A stretch of 64,000 bases of DNA, taken from the NCBI RefSeq assembly GCF_000420065.1, contig NZ_ATUF01000002.1, forward strand, positions 682,001-746,000, given 5' to 3'. The notes below the pieces were generated by a model that saw only the letters and a program-made list of their open reading frames with translations, was not told where the DNA came from and made no database searches. How positions within the stretch are numbered: the stretch's first letter is position 1; each line of letters starts with the position of its first letter. The position numbers were made by a program, and so were the translations under genes. Source of the DNA: Varibaculum cambriense DSM 15806 (GTDB taxonomy: Bacteria > Actinomycetota > Actinomycetes > Actinomycetales > Actinomycetaceae). Positions 18,332 to 26,845 of this stretch are shown one piece after another.

Positions 18332-19594
18332 TTATTTTTCCCCCTTAGGAGCCGAGTTTCCGGCAATATGCCGCATCGCGGAAGCAGAGGTTGCCCCGGA
18401 AACCGGGTGGTCATCTGCGGAAAATGCGTCGCTTTGGGTGCGCTTGGCTTTCGAGGCCTCTTCGATAATGCGTTTAGTAAAGCGCCCCTCGGGATCTTCA
18501 CCCGCCGCCAGGATGCGCTCTAGTACGTCCTCGTCTAGTTGTTCTGGATCGATGAGACCGTAGCGGCGGATATTACGATCCGCGATTTGCTGCATCCGTT
18601 CTAGTACCTCCTCTTGCCCTTTTTTAAATACATGGGCAAAACGGCGTTGCGGACGCATATATTCGGTGACCGGTACCGGGCGACGCAATTTGGTAACCGA
18701 AGTGATTTCCCCGTTCTCGGCCTCGTACACCGGGAAAAGCCCACATTGGGTAGCCAGGCGTGCCAGGCGAATAGTCAAATTAGAGGCCGACCCCCAACCC
18801 AACGGACATGGCACCAGCACGTGAATATAGCGGGAACCGCGGAACTGCATGGCTTTGCGTACCTTATATTCCAAGTCGCGCAAATCCGCTACCGTGGCAG
18901 TTGCCACGTAGGGGACTTCGTGCGCCATCGCAATCCGGGGCACGTCTTTACCCTGGCCGAAAATATTTCCGGGATGTTCGCCTACCGGTTGCGTGGTGGC
19001 GGTACGCGCCGCGGGCGGAGTCGCCCCGCTACGCTGCACCCCGGTATTCATATAGGCGCCATTGTCGTAGCAAATATAGAGAACATCATCATTACGTTCG
19101 AACATGCCTGATAGGCAGCCCATGCCGATATCCACAGTGCCGCCATCGCCGCCCTGAGCAACTACCCGGGTGTTCTTACCTTTGGCGCGCAGAGCAGCCG
19201 CCGCCCCCGAAGCGACTGCGGGAGCATTCCCAAAGAGGGAGTGCACCCAGGGAATCGTCCAGGCGGTTTCGGGGTAAGGAGTAGAAAATACCTCTAGGCA
19301 GCCGGTGGCGTTAACCGCCACCAAGTCACGATCGGCAGCATCCATAGCGGTGTCGAGGGCGTAGCGTGCCCCTAGGGCTTCCCCGCAGCCCTGACAGGCA
19401 CGGTGACCGGAAGTTAGCGAGTTAATCCGATTCGGGTCAGATTGGACGGAACGGTAATCCAGTTCTGCCAGCCGGTTACCGACGGCATAGGAGCCTACCT
19501 GGTAAAACTTTACATTTTCGCGTGCCGGAATCGCGGTTTCAGCGCTTTCACGAAACTGCGGTGCCGGAAGCGGAACACTCATAGTTGCTGACAT
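18332..19594 (-). CDS. porB: 2-oxoacid (pyruvate):ferredoxin oxidoreductase, beta (thiamine-diphosphate) subunit
   Basis: A 420-residue subunit binding thiamine diphosphate and one Fe-S cluster. CQGCGEALG (Cys67, Cys70) supplies cluster ligands, and the GDGGTVDIG segment followed by CYDNGAYMNTG is the TPP/Mg motif, with further cysteines between. The frame is open further upstream into porA, but ATG at 19594 is chosen because AGGAGG sits six bases before it and this start avoids overlap with the alpha gene. It lies between porA and the GltD-ferredoxin gene, with a zero-length gap to the latter. Pyruvate is the most likely substrate; other 2-oxoacids cannot be excluded from sequence alone. Confidence 0.9.
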   Translation of the reverse strand: MSATMSVPLPAPQFRESAETAIPARENVKFYQVGSYAVGNRLAELDYRSVQSDPNRINSLTSGHRACQGCGEALGARYALDTAMDAADRDLVAVNATGCLEVFSTPYPETAWTIPWVHSLFGNAPAVASGAAAALRAKGKNTRVVAQGGDGGTVDIGMGCLSGMFERNDDVLYICYDNGAYMNTGVQRSGATPPAARTATTQPVGEHPGNIFGQGKDVPRIAMAHEVPYVATATVADLRDLEYKVRKAMQFRGSRYIHVLVPCPLGWGSASNLTIRLARLATQCGLFPVYEAENGEITSVTKLRRPVPVTEYMRPQRRFAHVFKKGQEEVLERMQQIADRNIRRYGLIDPEQLDEDVLERILAAGEDPEGRFTKRIIEEASKAKRTQSDAFSADDHPVSGATSASAMRHIAGNSAPKGEK

Positions 19595-19604
19595 GGCCTG
19601 CCTC

Positions 19605-20870
19605 CTAAATTCCGCGCGCCGCATTGGCACGCTGAGTGGCGTGACGTTGAATGTTTTCACTGATCGGACCAGAACGCCGAGTGGCTTTCTCCCGCTCCAG
19701 CTCCGCCTCCACCAGTTCCTGATCCAGATCCAAGAAGGTGAGGTGTTCTAGCTGATCGGCGGCTACCTGATCAAGCATCTGATCTAAGGAACGCTCGGTA
19801 ATGTTGCGCCCACCCAAACCGGCGATCACTTCATAGTCCCGAACTGATTTGCCGGCGCGCGAAAGAGCGGAGCGGCAATGGGAAGCCACGATTCCGCCGA
19901 TACCTAAGGAGAAAGCTTTCTCTAGGCACACAAAGCGCTTGGCACCCCCCAAATACTTGGCTACCTGCTCGAAGGGGAAGGGACGGAAGGAGCAAATCCC
20001 CAGTACCCCAAGCTTTTCGCCTTTGTCCCGCCGCTGGTCAACTACATCTTTAATGGTTCCCAGCACCGACCCCATGGCCACGATTACGGTTTCGGCATCC
20101 TCGATCCGGTAGGGACGAACCAGCCCGCCGGAATCGCGTCCGAAAACTTCCTGGAACTCTGCCTGTACCTTGGGGATGAGCTCTAAAGCTTGCAGTTGCT
20201 TGACGTGCTGAAGGTACTTGACTTCGGTAAAGGCTTCCGGCCCCACCATCGCCCCAATGGTAATGGGGTCGGCCGGATCGAGGACGACGCGGGGAGTATA
20301 GGGAGGTAGGAACTTTTCTACCTGCTCTTTTTCCGGAACATCTACCTGCTCGACCGCGTGGGTCAAAATAAAGCCATCCATACACACCATTACCGGAACC
20401 GACAGTTCTTCGGCGATGCGAAAGGCTTGTACGTGCAGATCCGAGGCTTCCTGGTTGTTCTCGGCGAACAATTGCAGCCACCCGGATTCACGTTGACTCA
20501 TGGTGTCAGAGTGGTCATTCCAAATATTGATGGGCCCGCCGATCGCCCGGTTAGCCACCGTCATTACGATCGGTAAGCCGAGCCCGGCGGCATTGTAGAC
20601 TGCCTCTACCATGTAGAGCAGTCCCTGGGAGGCGGTGGCGGTATAGGTGCGTGCCCCCACTGCCGAAGCTCCGATACAGGCTGACATGGCCGCGAACTCG
20701 GATTCAACATTAATATATTCAGCGCTCCCCAGCTTACCTGACTTCACCAGCGCCGATAGCGCCTCCACAATATGAGTTTGGGGGCTAATCGGGTAAGCAC
20801 TGACAACTTCCGGGCTGCAGGCGGCAACCGACTGCGCAATAGCTTGCGAACCTTCAATCTGTTTTAGCAC
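19605..20870 (-). CDS. porA: 2-oxoacid (pyruvate):ferredoxin oxidoreductase, alpha subunit
   Basis: A 421-residue alpha subunit containing the pyrimidine-binding side of the thiamine site. Typical blocks are AYPISPQTHIVE, ESEFAAMSACIGAS and TASQGLLYMVEAVYNAAGLGLP, followed by the ANRAIGGP-x-N-I-W-N-D-HSD loop characteristic of pyruvate synthase alpha chains. The CoA-binding-type domain (VIVAMGSVLGTIKDVVD) lies in the second half. It starts one base after the gamma gene stop and ends ten bases before porB, so translation is probably coupled. Product length is within the normal range for separate-chain archaeal/Thermotoga-type enzymes rather than the single-chain clostridial type. Confidence 0.92.
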   Translation of the reverse strand: MLKQIEGSQAIAQSVAACSPEVVSAYPISPQTHIVEALSALVKSGKLGSAEYINVESEFAAMSACIGASAVGARTYTATASQGLLYMVEAVYNAAGLGLPIVMTVANRAIGGPINIWNDHSDTMSQRESGWLQLFAENNQEASDLHVQAFRIAEELSVPVMVCMDGFILTHAVEQVDVPEKEQVEKFLPPYTPRVVLDPADPITIGAMVGPEAFTEVKYLQHVKQLQALELIPKVQAEFQEVFGRDSGGLVRPYRIEDAETVIVAMGSVLGTIKDVVDQRRDKGEKLGVLGICSFRPFPFEQVAKYLGGAKRFVCLEKAFSLGIGGIVASHCRSALSRAGKSVRDYEVIAGLGGRNITERSLDQMLDQVAADQLEHLTFLDLDQELVEAELEREKATRRSGPISENIQRHATQRANAARGI

Positions 20871-20871
20871 G

Positions 20872-21447
20872 TTACTTGGCCTCTGCTTTCATCGAACTGA
20901 CCATTTCGTAGGCGGCGACTGCGGCGGCCACGTTCCCCTCTCCCACTTTGCCGTGGAAACGGTTTTGAATCGCCTGGGTAACAGAGGAGAGACGCACCAG
21001 CCCAGTCAGGGCAGCTGCTCCCCCCAGCATCACTGCGTTCGGCAGGGGACGACCCAGGTGTTTCTTGGCGATCTCGGTAGCCGGGATCATCACCACGTGC
21101 CCTTGCGGGTGGGCAGCGATTACGTCTTCAATTCCCAGTTCAGCGGCCGACTTAGCCGAGTTAACCAGGGCGAAACCGTCCGGTTTCAAACCCGAAAACA
21201 CGTCCATAATCGCCAGTAAGGTAGCGTCTTGCACCACCACCAGATCAGGTTCTTGTACGGGTTCGCGGGTACGGATTTCTTTATCAGCAATCCGGCAATA
21301 GGAAACTACCGGCGCACCGGTACGCTCCGAACCGAAAGAAGGGAACGCCTGCGCATGATGCCCATCGGTAAATGCCGCATAAGCAATCAGATCAGCAGCA
21401 GTTACGACCCCCTGGCCACCTCTGCCATGAATACGAACTTCAGTCAT
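20872..21447 (-). CDS. porG: 2-oxoacid (pyruvate):ferredoxin oxidoreductase, gamma subunit
   Basis: A 191-residue gamma chain, first gene of the four-gene operon. It begins TEVRIHGRGGQGVVTAADL, the GRGGQG signature of the family, and continues with QAFPSFGSERTGAPV, which is typical of the CoA-contacting gamma subunit. AAGG lies nine bases before the ATG. The 280-bp gap upstream is shared with a divergent gene and must hold the promoter. The operon indicates anaerobic pyruvate oxidation to acetyl-CoA and CO2. Confidence 0.92.
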   Translation of the reverse strand: MTEVRIHGRGGQGVVTAADLIAYAAFTDGHHAQAFPSFGSERTGAPVVSYCRIADKEIRTREPVQEPDLVVVQDATLLAIMDVFSGLKPDGFALVNSAKSAAELGIEDVIAAHPQGHVVMIPATEIAKKHLGRPLPNAVMLGGAAALTGLVRLSSVTQAIQNRFHGKVGEGNVAAAVAAYEMVSSMKAEAK

Positions 21448-21728
21448 ACTTTTACCTTAGGACTGCAGTCCCAGCAGAAAGGCATGTATTTTTCTAACCG
21501 CTATTACCAGCGCATTTAACTTTATAGGGGATTCATGCTGGTTAGGGATTCCCTGACGCAGATGTATCTTAAATACCAAAAAGTAGATTTATGCCACCAG
21601 TAAAAATGTGACCTAAGTGTTATTAGGCCTCTTTATCGGTGCTTTTATAGCTAAACGAGACTAAAACGCTACTGATTCGTGAGCCTGTATTAAGCACAAT
21701 CTCATGTGTTCATAGTACGGTTGCCCAT

Positions 21729-23159
21729 GTGCAAAGTGCGTATGAAGCCGTTAAGCCCGAAGATATACCGGGCAAAGACGAGGTCAAACCGGAGAGGGCG
21801 CCCTCAGAAGGGCAACCTATACGCAGCACTATTCCGCAGTCTTCCGCTAGCGGCGCCGCTGCAAAACCTTTAGCGAGTGAGAGTGCCACCTCAAGCGGTG
21901 ACGAGGACAAGCAGAGCGGGAATTCTCGCGATGCCAGCTCCACCACCCCTGTCCGGCGATCTTTACTGGTTAGAAAACCACAGGGGTTCAGTGCCGAGGA
22001 CAGCGCTTCCTCCACTATCACCGGCGGGGTAACTGCCGTTCCTAACACGGGCAATATTCAAAAGGTCCGCGCTCCTTTACCGGGGGAAACCAGCGCTATC
22101 ATCCCTGATAGTGATCAACTTACAAAACCGGCCGAAGTTTCCGCGCCAGAGGAAAAGCTTTCTGCGACCCAGGAAAATCTGCAGCTTCCGGGAGTAAAAG
22201 CCCATACTTCCCGATTTCGCCGGGTAACGAAAAACGAGTTCTCACACACTAAAAAGCCACACCCCCGCGATGAGCAGGTCCACAAGAGCCAGCGGAAAGG
22301 TAACCAGCCCAGCCGTTGGGGCAAATGGGAACGCAAAGGTTGGATCCCCGGTCAAAAAGGTGCCTATGCGATGGCCCTGCTGCCCTACTGGATTGGAGTC
22401 ATAGAATCGTCGCTACGTCCAGTGCACTGGCTGGTATTTGCGCTGTGGATTTGCGGCTATTTTACTTTTAATGTGGGGGGAATCTGGCTGCGCTCCCACC
22501 GTAAAGACCGCTACTTCAAGCCCTTACAAATTTATGGGGCTATCACGCTAGTTTTAGGGGTTATTAGCCTGCTGGTGGAACCAGCGCTTTTAGAGTGGAC
22601 ATTAGTGTTTTTCCCGCTGATAGTAATCGCCGTGGTCGAATCAGTACTCCATCGGGAGCGATCTTTATTGGCTCGAACCAGCACCATTTTGGCGACTGGA
22701 ATCATGAGCCTAGTTTCCTACGATATCGGCACCCAGTTTTCGCGATCTTTTGCCGCTATTCCTTGGTTGGAACATACTGCTACCAGTAATGTTACCTGGG
22801 TCGTATCTCCTACCGGGAATCTACAGGGTTGGGGGTGGATGCTGGTAGTAGCTTGGGTGGTTACCTCCTACTACTGGTCAACTATCCCCTATGTGCGTTC
22901 TTTGGTTCGCCGGCGAAACTCGCAGTCTTTCTGGTTCTTTTCCATAGGTGCTCATGCGGTACTAACCGCGATTATCCTGGCGTTTTTCATTCTGGGTTGG
23001 GTTACCTGGTGGCACCTGTTGATTTGGGTTTTGCTGCTGGCGCGCTCGATTGCAGTGCCGCTATTGCAAAAGAAATACCCGCAGGCGGTTACGATATCGC
23101 GGATAGGATTTGCGGAAATAGCAGTAGCGATGCTGATCATTATTACTTTACTGGTGTAA
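21729..23159 (+). CDS. Membrane protein with long disordered N-terminus
   Basis: A 476-residue protein of unknown function. Residues 1-215 are low complexity (Ser, Thr, Pro, Ala, Glu, Lys), turning basic at about 165-215. The rest carries some eight to nine hydrophobic helices, beginning KGAYAMALLPYWIGVIES. No family motif was recognised. GTG at 21729 is used because there is no ATG before the first helix, but no ribosome site precedes it, so the true start is uncertain. It converges on the lipase-like gene with only eight bases between stops. Confidence 0.65.
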   Translation: MQSAYEAVKPEDIPGKDEVKPERAPSEGQPIRSTIPQSSASGAAAKPLASESATSSGDEDKQSGNSRDASSTTPVRRSLLVRKPQGFSAEDSASSTITGGVTAVPNTGNIQKVRAPLPGETSAIIPDSDQLTKPAEVSAPEEKLSATQENLQLPGVKAHTSRFRRVTKNEFSHTKKPHPRDEQVHKSQRKGNQPSRWGKWERKGWIPGQKGAYAMALLPYWIGVIESSLRPVHWLVFALWICGYFTFNVGGIWLRSHRKDRYFKPLQIYGAITLVLGVISLLVEPALLEWTLVFFPLIVIAVVESVLHRERSLLARTSTILATGIMSLVSYDIGTQFSRSFAAIPWLEHTATSNVTWVVSPTGNLQGWGWMLVVAWVVTSYYWSTIPYVRSLVRRRNSQSFWFFSIGAHAVLTAIILAFFILGWVTWWHLLIWVLLLARSIAVPLLQKKYPQAVTISRIGFAEIAVAMLIIITLLV

Positions 23160-23167
23160 TGCCATTA

Positions 23168-24523
23168 CTAGGATGAGAGCGATCTTTTAATGACTCTGGG
23201 ATTTGCGGGGCGCGGCCCTTCCATGCGTTGTACTACAAATGATTGCGCCGTGGCTTTGGTAGCCTGATTAATCCCCAAGTTGTGGTTGCGAGTTTCGATA
23301 AAACGCGCATAGTCCCCATCCCCTGACTGCTCCCACGCCTTCGCGACCTCGCCATATAGTTCTTTAGCATGATTGCCCCCCACACTGTGGCAGTGCTTGT
23401 AGGTCTGCACCGTGGTCAGGTTGGGAACATTGGGATTTTTTCGTCCATCAAGCCGAGGCACAATATCGGCAGAGTTTTCTAGCGACACCATATGGACTCC
23501 TGGCGCGGGACGAAAATTTCCAATATTAGAACCCATAGTTACCACGCTTTTGACATTATATTTTTTAGCCAAAGCGGGATTCGAACCTAACTGTGCCGCT
23601 ACCGCTCCTCCCTGCGAATGGCCTATCAGTTCTACCGGTTGCCCGCGGTGATATCCGGCCTGATCTAAGGCACGAGTGACCGCAATGGTCATATCGGAAT
23701 TTCCTGCCCTACCTCCAGCGTTAGTTTGCAAATTGGTACGCATATCTTGAGGATTTGCTCCATTGACAGTCCAAACCTGGGTGCCGCGGATGTCTACCCG
23801 CCAAGCAACTCGATTACCGGTACGGTATTTAACTACCCGCAACTCGCCATGATCGGGAAACGCTTTTGCCTGATTGAACTCGCTGACCAGCCCAGAAATA
23901 TTTAAGGGTGCGGAAACTTTTTGGGAGTTTCTGCCGATTTTGTGCGCTACCCACAGCGAACTCGGTCCTTGAAATGCCGCAATCTGCCTAGCGACCTCGG
24001 CAGATAAGAACTGAATAAGGAATCCTTTAGCGTTTTCACCCTGGTCATTCAAGGCGGCGCGGAACGATTTGTCGCTGATCTGGGAGTTTTTCGAAACCCA
24101 TAGCGCAGAATCGTCCCAGGTATCATCAAACGCTTTCCACAAAATCAGTCCCGGAAGACCGCCAACAGCGAGGAAACCGGGAAGCGCATCCAACGAAGAA
24201 CCTAACTGTCGCGCCCGTGCCTCACAATTTTCGTATCGCGTTGCTGCCAGGAGCAAATGATTTTGCAGCACTCCTATCTGGAGAGAAAGATTTATCGCTG
24301 ATTCTGCGAGCAGCTGTAAAGCTGAAAGCAATTTCTCGGTCACCGCGATCCGGGGCAAGGTGGCCGCGGCGCTTGCTGCCCGACTGGCAATCCTTCTTAC
24401 CTGCAAAATTTTTCCTAAGGTACTGTTTAAACTCTGCGCATTAGCCCGAATAACCGCAGTGTTAATCCCCAGCTGGTGACCGCCAACTACGCTAATTGGT
24501 AGGGAATGATCATCGGTGGACAT
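23168..24523 (-). CDS. Helical-domain / alpha-beta hydrolase fusion protein (lipase-like, possible ESX-type effector)
   Basis: A 451-residue protein. Residues 1-115 are almost entirely Ala/Leu/Ser-rich helix, resembling the N-terminal domains of proteins encoded with WXG100 partners. A linker leads to a C-terminal alpha/beta hydrolase (about 225-400) with a lipase elbow GHSQG (Ser303), Asp353 in NSADIVPRLDG and a His in GGNHAKELYG, a plausible Ser-Asp-His triad. There is no signal peptide or membrane anchor. The gene begins two bases after a small ESX-like gene, so the pair is probably co-translated. It may be a secreted esterase/lipase or a polymorphic-toxin-like effector; no ESX machinery or immunity gene is recognised nearby. 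An ordinary cytoplasmic esterase cannot be excluded. Confidence 0.65.
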   Translation of the reverse strand: MSTDDHSLPISVVGGHQLGINTAVIRANAQSLNSTLGKILQVRRIASRAASAAATLPRIAVTEKLLSALQLLAESAINLSLQIGVLQNHLLLAATRYENCEARARQLGSSLDALPGFLAVGGLPGLILWKAFDDTWDDSALWVSKNSQISDKSFRAALNDQGENAKGFLIQFLSAEVARQIAAFQGPSSLWVAHKIGRNSQKVSAPLNISGLVSEFNQAKAFPDHGELRVVKYRTGNRVAWRVDIRGTQVWTVNGANPQDMRTNLQTNAGGRAGNSDMTIAVTRALDQAGYHRGQPVELIGHSQGGAVAAQLGSNPALAKKYNVKSVVTMGSNIGNFRPAPGVHMVSLENSADIVPRLDGRKNPNVPNLTTVQTYKHCHSVGGNHAKELYGEVAKAWEQSGDGDYARFIETRNHNLGINQATKATAQSFVVQRMEGPRPANPRVIKRSLSS

Positions 24524-24525
24524 AG

Positions 24526-24786
24526 TTACTTTCCCGCCTGCTGTAGGGCTAGCAGCGCCGAGATTGCTTCCTGGGCTAAGCTATCGGCTGCCGCGGCGGC
24601 TTTGGCCAGCGCAGTCAGGTTCTGCTCGTTACGTCGCAAAGTTAGTTGCGCGGCTGCTGCTGCATCTGATGTCCACTGTTCCCGCAAATCCATCCCGGCC
24701 AACTGCATAGCGCCACTGTCTGCCACCAACGCGGCTTGTCGCATATCCATGCTAATAGCGGCCGCAATCGTCACCTCGCTTGCCAT
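24526..24786 (-). CDS. Small ESX/WXG100-like helical-hairpin protein
   Basis: An 86-residue, Ala-rich all-helical protein. Two predicted helices flank a REQWTSDAA turn in which Trp38-Thr-Ser occupies the place of the W-x-G motif of WXG100 proteins. The helix after it (AQLTLRRNEQNLTALAKAA) resembles the second arm of the hairpin. The canonical Gly is replaced by Ser, as happens in many actinobacterial relatives. It sits two bases upstream of the helical/lipase gene and is likely its partner or chaperone. GGGAGAGG upstream of the ATG serves as ribosome site. Assignment rests on size, composition and gene pairing, not on a family match. Confidence 0.55.
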   Translation of the reverse strand: MASEVTIAAAISMDMRQAALVADSGAMQLAGMDLREQWTSDAAAAAQLTLRRNEQNLTALAKAAAAADSLAQEAISALLALQQAGK

Positions 24787-24949
24787 ATCCTCTCCCTTCC
24801 TAAGCTGCTGGTTAATCTAACGGGGCAATAATTCGCGAAGCCATTTACAAATAAACAAATTAGGAAAACCAAGTTTTATCTCCGGCTGTGCAATATTGCT
24901 GCGAGTGGCACTAACGACACCTCTAGCGGTATGAGATAACATAAAACAC

Positions 24950-26845
24950 ATGGTGAACTCCCAAGACAGCCGCCTGAAAGCCGGTCTCAAACTGCCTTCT
25001 AAAGTTGCCGACCCGGTGATTGAGGTCAACCACCTCACCAAAGATTATGTTTCGGGAGCGGGCAAAGTACGCGCTCTAGATAGTGTTTCCATCGGGATTG
25101 CCCGTCGCAAGTTCACCGCGATTATGGGGCCATCTGGGTCTGGGAAATCTACCTTTATGCACTGTTTGGCCGGGTTCGAATCCGCTACTTCCGGCTCTAT
25201 TAAGATTGACGGCACCGAGATCGTAGGGATGAACCAGCGCCGGCTGACTCGTCTCCGCCGTGATCATATCGGTTTTATTTTTCAGGCATTTAACTTGATC
25301 CCCACGCTGAGCGCAAAAGAAAATATAGTTTTGCCCTTTGAAATTTCGCGTCGCAAATTTCCGGCAGAACGCTTCGAACAGGTAGTAGCGGCCTTGGGGC
25401 TACAAGATCGTCTAAATCATCGCCCCTCAGAACTTTCTGGCGGGCAACAGCAGCGGGTAGCCTGCGCTCGCGCCCTCCTACAAGATGCGGTGGTACTTTT
25501 TGCGGATGAACCCACGGGAAATCTAGATTCTGATTCCTCGGAACAAGTACTGCGCTACCTGCGTAAAGCAGTTAATTATTTTGGGCAATCAGTAGTGATG
25601 GTAACGCACGAGGCAGCGGCGGCCGCCTATGCTGATCGCGTCCTGTTTCTATCCGATGGCAAAATTGTGGCCGAACTTGATAATCCGGAACGCGAACGGA
25701 TATTGGCGGCGCAAACCGAATTACCGGCGTTTGTGGCGGCGCACTCCCTACTTAAGACGGAAAATGGCGCTACTCAATCAGTCAGCGATCTCCCGCAATC
25801 TCCCTCTTTCTTGCCGGCCGGAGCCAAATCGGGCGCCTGGCCAGATCGGGAAAAAATGCAGGCTCGCCTAGCGAACTTACAATTGGCCAGAGGGGCACAA
25901 GTGGAAGTGCCGCCTAACCCCACTGCCGCGAATAAGATCGGGGGTATAGATGCTGGAGCATTGCACGCCCTAATGGGAGCAGGAAAACCGGTAGTACCAG
26001 CGGAATTACGTACCCGGGAGGGCGCGCGGCGGGTACTAGCTAAAAACCGAGAACCGGCGGCACCAGAAAAGAAGAACAACCCGCCGGTAAAAGTGGCAGC
26101 ACCCCAAAGCACCCCTAAGAGAAACCATCCCGCCGCCTCAAAAACGCCCAATACCCGCTTGAGTGGAAGCGTGTGGGAAACCCGCGATGAACGCGGCACT
26201 ACCTGGCAGGGGTGGACTCCCAAACCAGGGCAGAAGACTACCAAAGAAGATAAACCGGAGCGGCGAGACTCCGCAAAAACCGTAACTAAACCAGCGCCTA
26301 CGCCCTCGCCGCGCCCCCACGCCCCGGTAAAACCACCTGCCACCTCACCTCGCAGCTTTGAAGCCAGCAAGGTTTCTCCTAAAGCGCCCAGGAAAAATAC
26401 CAGCCAGAAAACTGATAATGAGCGCTGGTCAGGACTATATTCCGTGTTTTCCAATCCGGTGGCAGAAACTACCGGATTTTGGGAGGGCGCCGCGGATGGC
26501 ACCGCCTCTGGGGAAAGTTCGCGCACTGAAAAAACCAAAGTGGCAGCTATAAACCATTCCGAGGAGAATGCAGCTGCGGCCGCCGCGGAAGAGATCTCGG
26601 GCAAGCAGGCAGCTGATACCACCCAGGAAAAGGTAGCCGCTAACCAGGCAGACACTAAAGAATCTGCGGAAAATCGGGGGCCCGCAGTCGAAGTCAAAGC
26701 AGCTAAATCGGTTCCGCGCACTCCGGAAGACACTTTAAATCAGGAAAAGCAGCGTTTGCTCGCCATGATTAAGAAGGCTGAAGCGCTCCTGGATTCCTCG
26801 CAAGATGCGATCGACTCCTTTGAGACCCCTCAGGATAAGGCATGA
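24950..26845 (+). CDS. MacB/FtsE-type ABC transporter ATPase with long low-complexity C-terminal tail
   Basis: A 631-residue protein. Residues 20-250 form a standard ABC ATPase: Walker A GPSGSGKS (60-67), signature LSGGQ (162-166), Walker B VVLFADEP (181-188) and switch His220. The class is that of the LolD/MacB/FtsE ATPases, which work with FtsX-like permeases. Beyond 250 lies a tail of about 380 residues rich in Pro, Ala, Lys, Thr and Glu, with no recognised domain until a short predicted helix at the end (about 595-625). Family members are normally 220-260 residues, so the tail is unusual. The stop overlaps the permease start in an ATGA junction. Substrate is unknown; peptides or lipoproteins are usual for this class. 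Confidence 0.88.
   Translation: MVNSQDSRLKAGLKLPSKVADPVIEVNHLTKDYVSGAGKVRALDSVSIGIARRKFTAIMGPSGSGKSTFMHCLAGFESATSGSIKIDGTEIVGMNQRRLTRLRRDHIGFIFQAFNLIPTLSAKENIVLPFEISRRKFPAERFEQVVAALGLQDRLNHRPSELSGGQQQRVACARALLQDAVVLFADEPTGNLDSDSSEQVLRYLRKAVNYFGQSVVMVTHEAAAAAYADRVLFLSDGKIVAELDNPERERILAAQTELPAFVAAHSLLKTENGATQSVSDLPQSPSFLPAGAKSGAWPDREKMQARLANLQLARGAQVEVPPNPTAANKIGGIDAGALHALMGAGKPVVPAELRTREGARRVLAKNREPAAPEKKNNPPVKVAAPQSTPKRNHPAASKTPNTRLSGSVWETRDERGTTWQGWTPKPGQKTTKEDKPERRDSAKTVTKPAPTPSPRPHAPVKPPATSPRSFEASKVSPKAPRKNTSQKTDNERWSGLYSVFSNPVAETTGFWEGAADGTASGESSRTEKTKVAAINHSEENAAAAAAEEISGKQAADTTQEKVAANQADTKESAENRGPAVEVKAAKSVPRTPEDTLNQEKQRLLAMIKKAEALLDSSQDAIDSFETPQDKA

Noticed and set aside
25774-26733. 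A 319-residue frame on the minus strand under the ABC ATPase tail
   Set aside because: Antisense shadow of the low-complexity tail; the plus frame is continuous with a certain ATPase and coupled to the permease.
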